Source of the DNA: Chitinophaga chungangae
GTDB lineage: Bacteria > Bacteroidota > Bacteroidia > Chitinophagales > Chitinophagaceae
Direction: 5' to 3'
Assembly: GCF_017742215.1 (NCBI RefSeq)
Contig: NZ_JAGHKP010000003.1
Coordinates: forward strand, 1,271,634 to 1,335,633
Length of the DNA: 64,000 bases
Shown here: piece by piece, positions 42,376 through 52,080 of the stretch
How positions within the stretch are numbered: position 1 is the first letter of the stretch
Layout of the letters: every line of letters begins with the position of its first letter
Program-made: the position numbers and the translations under genes
The notes under the pieces: model-generated
Told to the model about the DNA's origin: nothing
Databases searched by the model: none
Seen by the model: only the letters and a program-made list of their open reading frames with translations

Positions 42376-43782
42376 TTACCGCGTCCCCGGCATTTCACCC
42401 CTCACCTTGTTTTTATCCGTCTTTTCGCCGGTCACCCGGTCGTACCAGTCCGGTGTTAACGCCGCGGGCTGCGTATCCCCGGTTTCTTTTTGCCATTGGG
42501 TCAATACCGAGGAAAGTTTTTTCTTCGTTGCCGCGAACCGGCTGTCTGATGCGAGATTATTCGCCTGGTCGCCGTCTTTGCCCAGGTCGTATAATTCTTC
42601 CGCGGGCCTTGGCGACAGGAAAATATCGTTTTGCAATTTGGTCAGCGCTCCTTTTCCCTTTGCGGTTAACAACGCCTTAAACGACGGACTGTTCACCGCA
42701 TCGAGCGGGCCCTGGTTGGGGAATTGCGGGCGGCCGTTGAAAATATATAAGAAATCCCTGGTGCGTACGGCCCGTTCATAGGCTTCATAGTCGTGCCAGT
42801 TGTGCTCGGTGAAAACATATTCGCGAAATGGCTGGCCGGGATCTTTGAATAAAGCAGCAAAACTTTTTCCCTGGATAACAGGCACCGCCGGCGCTTGCGC
42901 GATCTCTAAAAGCGTAGGCGCAATATCGACAGCGCTTATCAGCCCGTCGCATTCCATTCCTTTTTTCCCGCTCTGCGGCCACTTGATAATGAAAGGCGTT
43001 TTTACGCCCGCGTCATTCAGTCTCGTTTTATTGCCGGGGAAAGGCCTTCCGTTGTCCGACATAAAAATGACGATCGTATTTTCCGCAATGCCCTGCCGTT
43101 GCAGTTCGTCGTTTATTTCACCGACATAACGGTCCAGGCGGGCAATTTCGTTGTAATAAGCGGCCAGGTCTTCCCTGGTTTCCTTCGTATCTGCCAGCAT
43201 CGGCGGCACGATCACTTTGGAAGGGTCGTGCGGCTGAAGGGCCGTATCCGGCTGCCAGGGCCGGTGCGCATCAAACGCGGCGAACCAGCAAAAGAAAGGT
43301 TTGTTTTTGGGCCGGTCTTTTAATACGGAGAGCCACATTCCTTCGCCCCCAACACCATTTTTAGCGCCGGTAATCAGGGTGTCGTAGGCCCTTTTCGTAT
43401 GAGGCCCTTCATGCCATTTACCCGCCTGTGCCGTGTAGTACCCGTTCTTTTTTAATATCTCGGGGAAAAAGGTTTGATCTGCGGGCAAAGGCGTATGCAG
43501 TTCGGCGGCGCCGGTGCTGTGCGGGTAACGGCCTGTGATGATGCTGGTCCTGCTGGGACTGCAAGAACTGGAAGTCACAAATACATTATTGAACCGTATC
43601 CCGTCTTTTGCGAGCCGGTCGATATTCGGGGTACGCACGGCGGTATTGCCGTAACATCCTACATCGTTCCAGCCCAGATCGTCCGCTATGATCAATATGA
43701 TATTCGGCCGCGACTGGGCTTTGCTGTCCTTCCAACCGGCAATTACAAATACAAGGGAGGCGATAAAAAAAACTGATCTCAT
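42376..43782 (-). CDS. Secreted type I sulfatase, S1 family
   Basis: A 468-residue exported sulfatase: signal peptide ending DSKAQ near residue 23, then the metal-binding IIADDLGWNDVGCYG with Asp34-Asp35, and the active-site motif SSCSPSR with Cys74 as the residue to be turned into formylglycine. IFMSDNGRPFPGN and YTAQAGKWHEGPH contribute further active-site parts. The wording around the catalytic Cys is closest to N-sulfatase-like S1 members, but that subfamily call is uncertain. Its maturation enzyme is not in the window. It heads the fucosidase/SusCD locus on the same strand, so the target is likely a sulfated glycan. Confidence 0.9.
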   Translation of the reverse strand: MRSVFFIASLVFVIAGWKDSKAQSRPNIILIIADDLGWNDVGCYGNTAVRTPNIDRLAKDGIRFNNVFVTSSSCSPSRTSIITGRYPHSTGAAELHTPLPADQTFFPEILKKNGYYTAQAGKWHEGPHTKRAYDTLITGAKNGVGGEGMWLSVLKDRPKNKPFFCWFAAFDAHRPWQPDTALQPHDPSKVIVPPMLADTKETREDLAAYYNEIARLDRYVGEINDELQRQGIAENTIVIFMSDNGRPFPGNKTRLNDAGVKTPFIIKWPQSGKKGMECDGLISAVDIAPTLLEIAQAPAVPVIQGKSFAALFKDPGQPFREYVFTEHNWHDYEAYERAVRTRDFLYIFNGRPQFPNQGPLDAVNSPSFKALLTAKGKGALTKLQNDIFLSPRPAEELYDLGKDGDQANNLASDSRFAATKKKLSSVLTQWQKETGDTQPAALTPDWYDRVTGEKTDKNKVRGEMPGTR

Positions 43783-43884
43783 AGTGATCCCGGATGAAAG
43801 CCGGGGATAATAAAGATAAGGTTCTTCGATATCCCGCTTTTATTTTTTTCACTGAAGCGCTATCTTACAGGAAACGTCATTCTC

Positions 43885-44916
43885 ATGCATAAACGCCTCA
43901 CCTGTATGGTGCTGCTTTTGTTCCCGGCAGTCTCTTCCGTTGCGCAGGACAGCCTGTATGCCCCGTCCGCATTGCGGGAAGATCTGCAATTCATCCGGCG
44001 CCAATTGTTCCAGGTGCACGCCAACCCGTTTTCGCAGTATACGAAGGAACGCTACGTCAAATATTTCGATTCGCTGGAAGCCGGGTTAACGGCGCCGTTA
44101 ACCGCCGCCGCATTCCGCCAAAAGGCCGCCGCGGCCCTTCTGCCGCTGGAAGACGAACATGCCGCCCTGTCACTTCGCAAACCCGATGCCGGCCGCAAAA
44201 TCCCGAACCGCGCAGACAGTGTGGCCACCAACATCAGCTATCGCCGGTATGGCAATACGGGTTACATCCTCGCACGGTCGTTCGGCACAAGAGGCAGCCA
44301 GGACCTTCCCGTATACGAGCGTTGCATCGACAGCATTTTCACCCTGGTAAAAAAAGACGGCGTACAGCGGCTGCTGATCGATGTAAGCGGTAACGACGGC
44401 GGGGCCTCGGCGGTCGGCAACATGCTGATAGACCGCATTTACGGTAAGTCGTACCAGTCTTATTCCATGAACTGGAAACGGAGCGACGAATACCTCGCAA
44501 AGCTGACTTCGTGGGGGTTTAACGATGAAGGTTACAAAAACGCCGCGCCCGGCGAAGTGTTGCATGTTTCTTCCCGGACCGTTACATCCGGCGAACCTCC
44601 TTACCGCTTTACCGGGAAGGTGATGGTGCTCATTGGGCCGCGGACATTTTCAAGCGCGATCATGTTCGCCACGCTGGTGCAGGATAACAAAATAGCGCCC
44701 CTTGCCGGCGAATCGCCGGCAGACGGCCATCCCACCCATTTCGGGGAAATGTACTCCGTCGTTCTTCCGCATACGGGGCTGGAGCTGCGTTTTGGCGTAA
44801 AAGAATGGGTGCGCCCGGCAGGGCGTGGCGCCGTAAATAAACTGCTGCCGGACTTCCCGTGCAAGCTCCCCGCCGGCGGAGATATCGCCGCGTTTATAAA
44901 ACACCTGCCCTGGTAA
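43885..44916 (+). CDS. S41-family peptidase-like protein
   Basis: A 343-residue exported protein with signal MHKRLTCMVLLLFPAVSSVA. The C-terminal half has the S41/tail-specific-protease core: LLIDVSGNDGGAS and VMVLIGPRTFSSAIMFATLV, where the expected nucleophile serine is Ser257 (or 256). No PDZ domain is visible between the N-terminal helices and this core, so it may be a short relative that cuts a special peptide. A lysine in the usual position (KIAPLAGE) could complete the Ser-Lys pair. It is divergent from the sulfatase gene with about 100 bp between starts. Confidence 0.8.
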   Translation: MHKRLTCMVLLLFPAVSSVAQDSLYAPSALREDLQFIRRQLFQVHANPFSQYTKERYVKYFDSLEAGLTAPLTAAAFRQKAAAALLPLEDEHAALSLRKPDAGRKIPNRADSVATNISYRRYGNTGYILARSFGTRGSQDLPVYERCIDSIFTLVKKDGVQRLLIDVSGNDGGASAVGNMLIDRIYGKSYQSYSMNWKRSDEYLAKLTSWGFNDEGYKNAAPGEVLHVSSRTVTSGEPPYRFTGKVMVLIGPRTFSSAIMFATLVQDNKIAPLAGESPADGHPTHFGEMYSVVLPHTGLELRFGVKEWVRPAGRGAVNKLLPDFPCKLPAGGDIAAFIKHLPW

Positions 44917-45120
44917 CATCTGTTGATGGGACCGGGCGCGGCTTTCGGATAAAGGAATTGAAAAACTCAAATCTCATTTAAATATTGTAAAATTGAGTGT
45001 AAATAGGTCCCATTTGTGAAAAAGCGCCAACGTCCTTTTCCCGCCTGTTCAATCAAATTCGAAAACCGGCTGCAACATCGCCGGGGCAGGCATGTTCCCG
45101 CACCAGAAAAATAGCCGTAC

Positions 45121-45714
45121 ATGAGTAACTTCGACTATACCGGTTTTGCCGACCAGGAACTGCTGCATCTGCTTAAAGAAGATGATGAAGCCGCATTCAC
45201 GGAAATCTACAAACGATACTGGAAGCTGCTGTATACGACCGCTTTTGGCATCATCCGCGACGGCGATGCGGCCCAGGATATCCTGCAGGAAGTGTTTATC
45301 AGGATATGGCGCGGCAGGCATACGCTGGACATCACTTCGTTAAAGCCTTATCTTCAGCAGGCAGCCCGCTTCGGCGTCTTAAAAGCGATACGGGCGCAGA
45401 AAACCGACAAAGCGTTCTACGACCGCCTGGCTGCCATTACCATCGATGTGCTGGCGGAAGACCTGCTGCTGTATAAAGAACAACGTGAATTATTTGAAAA
45501 ACTGCTAAGCGGGCTTCCCGAGAATGTTAAAGAAGCGTTTTATTTAAGCCGTGAAAACAACCTCACTTACAAACAGATTGCGGCCAGGCTCAACATATCC
45601 GAAAAAACGGTAGAAAAAAGAATATCGAAATCCCTGCGGTATTTCCGGGACAACCTGAATTACGAAATGTGCGTGATTATTTTACTGGCGGCAGAATACC
45701 GGGCGATCCTTTAA
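45121..45714 (+). CDS. ECF sigma factor of the second SusC/SusD locus
   Basis: A 197-residue ECF sigma-70 protein. Region 2 is visible in DEAAFTEIYKRYWKLLYTTA and DAAQDILQEVFIRIW; region 4 in LPENVKEAFYLSRENNLTYK and LNISEKTVEKRISKSL. It leads a plus-strand run sigma-FecR-SusC-SusD-FAD oxidoreductase and would activate that locus under FecR control. It is clearly distinct from the sigma at 41642, so the two loci likely answer to different glycans. No convincing promoter is seen in the 200 bp before it. Confidence 0.92.
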   Translation: MSNFDYTGFADQELLHLLKEDDEAAFTEIYKRYWKLLYTTAFGIIRDGDAAQDILQEVFIRIWRGRHTLDITSLKPYLQQAARFGVLKAIRAQKTDKAFYDRLAAITIDVLAEDLLLYKEQRELFEKLLSGLPENVKEAFYLSRENNLTYKQIAARLNISEKTVEKRISKSLRYFRDNLNYEMCVIILLAAEYRAIL

Positions 45715-45822
45715 CGCGCCCATCACGCTTCCCCCCACCTTTCCCCTTTTATTTCCCCGAAAAAAAATCTGATGCGGACCGTAGGGTATATCGCCTTTTC
45801 CGGTTCTTATAAACTGAATAGC

Positions 45823-46995
45823 ATGGATAAAAAGAATTTCCTGGAATTGTTAGACAGATACCTCAAGGGTACTGCAAGCGCCGCTGAACGGCAGCTGGTG
45901 GAAGACTATTACAGGCGCCTGGGCGAAAAAGGCGATGTAGAGCTGCCCGCCGGGGAAGAAAATGCCCTGGAGCAAAAGATGCTGCAGCAAATCCGGCGGG
46001 GCATGAAGCCCCTACCGGACGCACCGGCAAAGCAGCGGGGAACGTTGCGCTGGATAGCCGGCATCGCGGCTTCCCTGCTGCTGCTGATCGCCGCTTACCT
46101 CTTCCTTTTGAAAAAAGATGCGCCTGAACAACAGCCGGCGATCGTAAAACAAAACAGCGCGCCTGATATCAGGCCCGGGCGGAATGTAGCGTCGCTTACC
46201 CTGGCAGACGGCTCGCAGATCCCGCTGGACGAAGCCGGCAAGGGCGTACTGGCCAGCCAGGGCGCCGCAACGGTCATCAAAACGAAAGAAGGCCAGCTGG
46301 TCTACGATGAAGGAAGCCCCGGAGAAGGTGCCGGGGCCACTTCACCGGCATACAATACGATCACTACCCCATACGGAGGTCAATACCAGGTGACCCTGCA
46401 AGACGGCACGACGGTTTGGCTGAACGCAGGTTCCGAATTGACGTTCCCAACCGTTTTTACTGGCCATGAACGCACCGTGCGGCTAAAAGGCGAGGCGTAT
46501 TTTGAAGTGGCGGCAAACGCTGCAATGCCTTTTAAAGTGGAAGCCCGGGGGCAAACAGTGCAGGTGCTGGGCACAAAGTTCAATGTAATGGCATACGAAG
46601 ACGAGGCCAGCGTGAATACAACCCTTCTCCAGGGAGCGGTAAAGATCATAAAGGGCAGCCGGAGCAGCGTGCTGTGGCCCGGGCAGCAATCGGAGGTCAG
46701 GGGAAACGATATCAGCGTGTATGAAGTTGACCTGGATGCGGCGCTGGCTTGGAAAGACGGCTATTTCGTGTTTAAAAATGAAGATATCGGCAGCATCATG
46801 CGGAAGATAAGCCGCTGGTATAACGTAACCGTGCAGTTTGAGGGGCAGTCTGGCCGGAAAACCTTCGGCGGGAAAATCTCCCGCTCCCATAATATATCTG
46901 ATGTACTGAAAATACTCGAGCTGACAGGTTCTATCCGGTTCAGGATCGAAGAAGCTGCCGGGGAAACACCGGGGAAGATCACCGTTATGTTCTAA
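45823..46995 (+). CDS. FecR-family anti-sigma factor, second locus
   Basis: A 390-residue protein from ATG 45823: N-terminal sigma-binding helices (MDKKNFLELLDRYLKGTASA), one membrane helix near residues 80-95 (IAGIAASLLLLIAAYLFLL) and a periplasmic FecR domain with VTLQDGTTVWLNAGSELTFP, RLKGEAYFEV and VQVLGTKFNV, ending with the FecR C-terminal DVLKILELTGSIRF. Compared with the first locus it has a longer linker between helix and FecR domain. The upstream in-frame start at 45772 would add 17 residues. Confidence 0.92.
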   Translation: MDKKNFLELLDRYLKGTASAAERQLVEDYYRRLGEKGDVELPAGEENALEQKMLQQIRRGMKPLPDAPAKQRGTLRWIAGIAASLLLLIAAYLFLLKKDAPEQQPAIVKQNSAPDIRPGRNVASLTLADGSQIPLDEAGKGVLASQGAATVIKTKEGQLVYDEGSPGEGAGATSPAYNTITTPYGGQYQVTLQDGTTVWLNAGSELTFPTVFTGHERTVRLKGEAYFEVAANAAMPFKVEARGQTVQVLGTKFNVMAYEDEASVNTTLLQGAVKIIKGSRSSVLWPGQQSEVRGNDISVYEVDLDAALAWKDGYFVFKNEDIGSIMRKISRWYNVTVQFEGQSGRKTFGGKISRSHNISDVLKILELTGSIRFRIEEAAGETPGKITVMF

Positions 46996-47022
46996 ACGAC
47001 TGACAACAATAGAGAAAAAAAA

Positions 47023-47055
47023 ACAACCAGGAACGTTCTCACCGCTCCCGGTTGT
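47023..47055. promoter_or_regulatory. Hairpin between fecR and SusC genes, second locus
   Basis: ACAACCAGGAACG and CGCTCCCGGTTGT pair with two A-C mismatches around a short loop, placed between the FecR stop and the SusC start. A candidate attenuator or mRNA-stabilising element. Confidence 0.5.
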
Positions 47056-47087
47056 CATTATTAAAAACTAAAAACTTAACCAAAATT

Positions 47088-50000
47088 ATGAATTTTCCCC
47101 TCAGGAAATACAGGGGCCGGCCTTTTATTTCTTACAAAACGCTAATGGTTATGAAACTCGTTTTTGTTTTTTTAACCGCTGCTTTCCTGCAAACAAGCGC
47201 CGCAGGCTATGCACAGAAACTCACGCTTTCCCGGAAAAACGCCACGCTCGAGCAGATATTCTGGGAGGTCAGCAAACAAAGCAGGTACGAGTTCATTTAT
47301 GACGCGGACATGCTCAAAGAGGCCAGGCCGGTAAATATCAGGGTGATCAACGCCTCCCTGGAAAAGGTATTGAACGAGTGTTTCACCGGCCAGCCTTTAA
47401 CGTATACGGTACTGCAGAATACGATCGTGGTGAAAAGAAAACCGCTGGAAACAGCGGCGGTCGTACTCTTTCCTGTCAAAGGCAGCGTGACCGACGAAAA
47501 AGGCGCTCCCCTGCCCGGCGCTACCGTGCGGGTAAAGGGAACCGACAAGGCCACCGTGGCTGACGAAAACGGCCGGTTCAGTTTTGCGGATGTTCCGGAG
47601 AACGCGGTATTGCTGGTTTCTTATACCGGCTATGTGCAGGCAGAAGTGTCGGTGGAAGAACAGGAACCCGTGCGCATCATACTGAAAGAAAGCGTGGCCG
47701 GCCTGAATTCCATTGTAGTAGTAGGATACGGCACACAGAAAAAAGTAAACCTGACCGGGTCTGTTTCCACGGTAAAAAGCGCAGACCTGCAAGTGAGGCC
47801 GGTGGGTCAAACTTCCGCCGCATTGCAGGGCCTGGCGCCCGGCGTTACGGTAGTGCAGCGTTCCGGCCAGCCGGGAAGCGATGCCGGTACCATTCGTATA
47901 CGCGGTATCGGTACTTTGGGAGATTCCAATCCCATGGTGCTGATAGACGGTATAGAAGGAAACATGAACAATATCGACCCCAATACCATAGAATCCATAT
48001 CCATCCTGAAAGATGCAGCCTCCTCCGCCATTTATGGTTCCAGGGCGGCCAACGGCGTGGTGCTGATCACCACCAAAAGGGCCAAAGGAAACCAGCTCAC
48101 GGTCAATTACGATGCATATGCCGGCTGGCAGCAGCCGACCAATCTGCCCAAAATGGTAAACGCCGTCGATCATATGCTGCTTACCAACGAAGCTTATGTA
48201 AACGTAGGCAGGGCGCCGCTGTACGACGACGAACTGATCGATAAATACCGTACCGAAGGGGCTGCGAACCGCGACCTGTACCCTGAAACCGACTGGCAAA
48301 AAGAAGTGCTGACCGGTTCCGGTTTTCAGCAGAATCATTTTGTGAGCGTGAGCGGCGGAACGGACAAGATCAAATCCTTCGCTTCATTCGGTTATTTCGA
48401 TCAGAAAGGCGTGATTGAGACTACCGACTTTACCCGGTTCAGTTTCCGTAACAATACCGATTTTAAATTCTCCGAAAAAGTATCTGCCCGGTTCGACATG
48501 CAATTTATCAACGCCGTCCAGGAAGAGCCCGGCAGGGGTGCGGAAGCTGTTTTTCACTGGATGAACCGCATTCCCGCCAACCAGGCCGGCATCAATACAG
48601 ACGGCACCTGGGGCGAAGGATGGAACGGAGACAATCCCATCGCGTTTTCCCGTGTGGGCGGAACGGCTAAGACCAGCAACCGCTCCGGCATCCTGAATTT
48701 CAGCCTGAACTACCAGCCCGTTAAATGGCTGAGATCCGAACTGACCATTGCGCCGGTAATCGGGGAAACCATCGGGAAAACATTTAACCGTATCGTTCAA
48801 ACCTATAAGCCGGACGGCACAAAGAGCAACTTCCTCTCTCCCACCAAAAGCGCGCTGACGGAAACCGCCAACAAGTCGTTTCAAAATAATGTCCGCGCCA
48901 CCATCACATTCGAAAAAAATATCCGGCTGCATGAATTAAAGCTGCTGGCCGGTTTTTCAAGGGAAGACTTCCGCAACAACTACGTCTCCGCATTCCGCGA
49001 CGGGTTTATACTCCCCGATTATCCCGTGCTGGCGGCCGGGGAAGCCGTAAATCAGAAAGCCAACGGCAACTCGGCGGAATGGGCGCTGCAATCCCTGTTC
49101 GGGCGTCTCAACTATAACTTCAGCGGCAAATACCTGTTCGAAGCCAACCTCCGGTACGACGGGTCGTCACGGTTCGCCACGGGCAACAAATACAGCATTT
49201 TCCCCTCCATGTCAGCCGGCTGGCGCATCTCCCAGGAAAAGTTCATGGAGCCGCTGGCCCACGTTATATCGGATATGAAGATCCGTGCGTCCTGGGGGCA
49301 GCTCGGCAACCAGAATATCGGGAATTACCCCTTCGCCAGCCAGATCGATTTCGGTTCCTACACGTTAGGCAAACAGATCGTGAACACAGCGGCTTTGAAT
49401 ACCGCGGCCAATGTGGACATTTCATGGGAAACCACGGAAATGACCAACGTAGCCCTGGATATCGCGCTGTTCTCCAAACTTTCGATAACGGCCGAATACT
49501 ACGATAAAAAATCAAAAGACATATTGTACGTACTGGATATCCCGCTGATCATCGGGCTGAGCGCTCCTCCGCAAAACGTCGGCGTCGTGAGCAACAAGGG
49601 TTGGGAATTGGGCGTCAATTACAATGGCGCCATCAGGGAGCTTGAATATTATGTCAATGTAAACGTTTCCGATGTAAAAAATAAAGTGCTGGACCTCCAT
49701 GGCATTAATCGTACAGGCCTTACCGTTAGTAGAGAAGGTTATCCCATCAGTTCCATTTACGGGCTTGAAGCCGAGGGATATTTTACAGACGAAAGGGATG
49801 TGGCCGAACATGCGCAGCAGTTTGGCATTGTAAAGCCGGGCGACCTGAAATATAAAGACCAGAATAACGACAAGATCATCAACGACCTGGACAATGTAGT
49901 GATCGGCAGCACCATTCCACGGTTTACCTACGGCATAAACCTCGGCGCATCTTACAAAGGATTTAACCTGAGCGCTATGATCCAGGGCGTAGGCAAGGCA

Positions 50001-50387
50001 GACGGATACCTGTACAGGCAGGGCATTATGCCTTTTTATGAAGGGGGTACCGTGCAGGAGCAGCATAAAGACCACTGGACGCCAGAGCACACCGGTGCCG
50101 CCTTTCCGCGCCTGGCTTTCAGCGAGGTGAACAACGAAAAGAACTCGAGCTTCTGGATGAAAAATGCCGCCTATACGCGCCTGAAGAACATCCAGCTCGG
50201 GTACACCCTGCCCGATGAATGGATCAAAAAAATGGGCATCCGGAACCTGCGCCTCTACGTAAACGGCTCCAACCTTTTCACCATCGATAAATTCTGGGAC
50301 GGTTATGACGTGGAAAGCCCGGTAGGTATCGGCAACGGCTATCCGCAGGTAAAAGTATTCACGTTTGGTGTGAATGCCAGCTTATAA
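47088..50387 (+). CDS. SusC-family receptor with STN domain, second locus
   Basis: A 1099-residue outer-membrane receptor from ATG 47088. Residues about 1-45 are the signal leader (ending AAGYAQ), then the STN domain (LEQIFWEVSKQSRYEFIYDA), a regulatory-like domain (GSVTDEKGAPLPGATVRVKG), VVVGYGTQKKVNLTGSVSTV, the plug (LQGLAPGVTVVQRSG, MVLIDGIEGNMNNI, YGSRAANGVVLITTKRA) and the barrel ending VFTFGVNASL. The STN domain links glycan loading to the anti-sigma gene upstream. SusD follows after 21 bp. It is a typical one-SusC locus, unlike the 31-40 kb locus. Confidence 0.93.
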   Translation: MNFPLRKYRGRPFISYKTLMVMKLVFVFLTAAFLQTSAAGYAQKLTLSRKNATLEQIFWEVSKQSRYEFIYDADMLKEARPVNIRVINASLEKVLNECFTGQPLTYTVLQNTIVVKRKPLETAAVVLFPVKGSVTDEKGAPLPGATVRVKGTDKATVADENGRFSFADVPENAVLLVSYTGYVQAEVSVEEQEPVRIILKESVAGLNSIVVVGYGTQKKVNLTGSVSTVKSADLQVRPVGQTSAALQGLAPGVTVVQRSGQPGSDAGTIRIRGIGTLGDSNPMVLIDGIEGNMNNIDPNTIESISILKDAASSAIYGSRAANGVVLITTKRAKGNQLTVNYDAYAGWQQPTNLPKMVNAVDHMLLTNEAYVNVGRAPLYDDELIDKYRTEGAANRDLYPETDWQKEVLTGSGFQQNHFVSVSGGTDKIKSFASFGYFDQKGVIETTDFTRFSFRNNTDFKFSEKVSARFDMQFINAVQEEPGRGAEAVFHWMNRIPANQAGINTDGTWGEGWNGDNPIAFSRVGGTAKTSNRSGILNFSLNYQPVKWLRSELTIAPVIGETIGKTFNRIVQTYKPDGTKSNFLSPTKSALTETANKSFQNNVRATITFEKNIRLHELKLLAGFSREDFRNNYVSAFRDGFILPDYPVLAAGEAVNQKANGNSAEWALQSLFGRLNYNFSGKYLFEANLRYDGSSRFATGNKYSIFPSMSAGWRISQEKFMEPLAHVISDMKIRASWGQLGNQNIGNYPFASQIDFGSYTLGKQIVNTAALNTAANVDISWETTEMTNVALDIALFSKLSITAEYYDKKSKDILYVLDIPLIIGLSAPPQNVGVVSNKGWELGVNYNGAIRELEYYVNVNVSDVKNKVLDLHGINRTGLTVSREGYPISSIYGLEAEGYFTDERDVAEHAQQFGIVKPGDLKYKDQNNDKIINDLDNVVIGSTIPRFTYGINLGASYKGFNLSAMIQGVGKADGYLYRQGIMPFYEGGTVQEQHKDHWTPEHTGAAFPRLAFSEVNNEKNSSFWMKNAAYTRLKNIQLGYTLPDEWIKKMGIRNLRLYVNGSNLFTIDKFWDGYDVESPVGIGNGYPQVKVFTFGVNASL

Positions 50388-50408
50388 GCAACACAAATTT
50401 TGACGACA

Positions 50409-52076
50409 ATGCATAAATATATTATTCTCATCGTTTCATTCCTGGCTTTTACAGCCTGTAATAAAAATTACCTGGAGAAATATCCGCTGGACGGCCCTTC
50501 GTCATCTTCCTTTATCACGAACGAGCAGGAGCTGATGTTAGCCATCAACGGTTGTTACGCCTCCGTTCCTTTTCACCCGAGCGCGCACAACTGTCCGCTG
50601 CCGGTGATACTGGACCAGGTGACCGACCTGGGTTTTGACCGCAATAACGGAACGCTGCAGGAAGTAGGCAAAGGCAGCCACGACAGCAACAACGGTTTTT
50701 TCCTGAGCATCTGGAGCAGCTCTTACAGCGGCATCGCCCGCTGCAATTTTCTGCTGGACAATATAGACAAGGTGAAAAACATCGTCAGCGAACAATTATA
50801 TAACCGGGTGAAAGCCGAGGCCCGTTTCCTGAGAGCTTATCACTACCATTACCTCGTTGAAATGTTCGGCGGCGTGCCGGTCGTTACCACTTCCTTAAAA
50901 CTGGACGAATCGCAGGTGCCGCGCAACACCAAAGAAGAAACGGTAAACTTTATTCTCACCGAAATGGAAGCCGCCGCGGCAGACCTCCCGCCCGGATATG
51001 CCGCCAATGAAAGCGGCCGGGCAACGAAAGGCGCCGCCCTCGCCATTAAAGCAAGGATCGCGTTATACAATGAAAAATGGGACGTTGCGGCAGACGCCGC
51101 CAAAAGAGTGATGGACCTGAATGTTTACCAGCTGCACCCGGATTTTGGCGAACTGTTCACCTATAAAGGACAAACCTCCAAAGAGATCATCTTCGCCCTG
51201 CAATATCTGAAAGGGATCAAAACGCATAACATTCCTTCGCAATTTTTTTCCAGGATGGCTTCGGGCTTCAGCGGCCTGGTGCCGGGGCAGTCTTTGATAG
51301 ATTCTTATGAATGTACCGACGGCCTTTCGATCGACAAATCTCCCGGCTTCGATCCCGCAAAACCTTTTGAAAACCGCGATCCCCGCCTGGGGTATACGGT
51401 GGCATTGCCGGGCAGTATTTTCATGAACTTCCAGTTTGAAACGCACAAAGACAGCGTAAAGACCTGGGACTATAACACCACGCCGGCAAAGCGGGTAAAC
51501 AATACCGATGCCACCAATGCATTCGCAACGTTCACCGGTTATTGCTGGCGCAAATACACCGATTTGACGGACAAGGTAGAACGCACTACCTCCGAGCTGA
51601 ACGTTATCAGCGTACGGTATGCGGAAGTGCTGCTGATCTACGCGGAAGCGAAAATAGAATCCAACCAGGTGGATAATACGGTGTATGATGCCATCAATAC
51701 GGTAAGGCAACGCCCCTCCGTGAATATGCCCTCCATTGCCGCCGGTAAAACGCGGGAAGAGCTGCGTTCCATTATCCGGAAAGAACGTAAATACGAACTG
51801 GCCGGCGAAGGATTCCGGGTGTTCGACATCCGCCGCTGGAAAATTGCGGACCAGCTGATGAACGGGATCTTTTATGGCCGGATACCCAGGGGCCTGCCGG
51901 CGGCCGCTCCTGCAATAGACGCCAACGGAACGCCCGATTACAGCGCAGTGCCCAATCGAAGCGAAATGCGGGTAGTGGAAACGAGGATATTCAAAACAAA
52001 CAGGGATTACCTGTGGCCGATACCAAATATAGAAACGCTCACAAACCCAAGCCTGGCACAAAATCCAAATTATTAA
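50409..52076 (+). CDS. SusD-family lipoprotein, second locus
   Basis: A 555-residue lipoprotein from ATG 50409 with signal MHKYIILIVSFLAFTA and Cys17. Marks of the family: VKAEARFLRAYHYHYLVEMF, the helical KGAALAIKARIALYNEKWD, and VRYAEVLLIYAEAKIE near the C-terminus. It binds glycan as lid of the SusC upstream (21 bp apart). There is no enzyme gene of the usual glycoside hydrolase type after it; the next gene is an FAD oxidoreductase, so the glycan may be degraded by enzymes elsewhere. Confidence 0.92.
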   Translation: MHKYIILIVSFLAFTACNKNYLEKYPLDGPSSSSFITNEQELMLAINGCYASVPFHPSAHNCPLPVILDQVTDLGFDRNNGTLQEVGKGSHDSNNGFFLSIWSSSYSGIARCNFLLDNIDKVKNIVSEQLYNRVKAEARFLRAYHYHYLVEMFGGVPVVTTSLKLDESQVPRNTKEETVNFILTEMEAAAADLPPGYAANESGRATKGAALAIKARIALYNEKWDVAADAAKRVMDLNVYQLHPDFGELFTYKGQTSKEIIFALQYLKGIKTHNIPSQFFSRMASGFSGLVPGQSLIDSYECTDGLSIDKSPGFDPAKPFENRDPRLGYTVALPGSIFMNFQFETHKDSVKTWDYNTTPAKRVNNTDATNAFATFTGYCWRKYTDLTDKVERTTSELNVISVRYAEVLLIYAEAKIESNQVDNTVYDAINTVRQRPSVNMPSIAAGKTREELRSIIRKERKYELAGEGFRVFDIRRWKIADQLMNGIFYGRIPRGLPAAAPAIDANGTPDYSAVPNRSEMRVVETRIFKTNRDYLWPIPNIETLTNPSLAQNPNY

Positions 52077-52080
52077 TACT

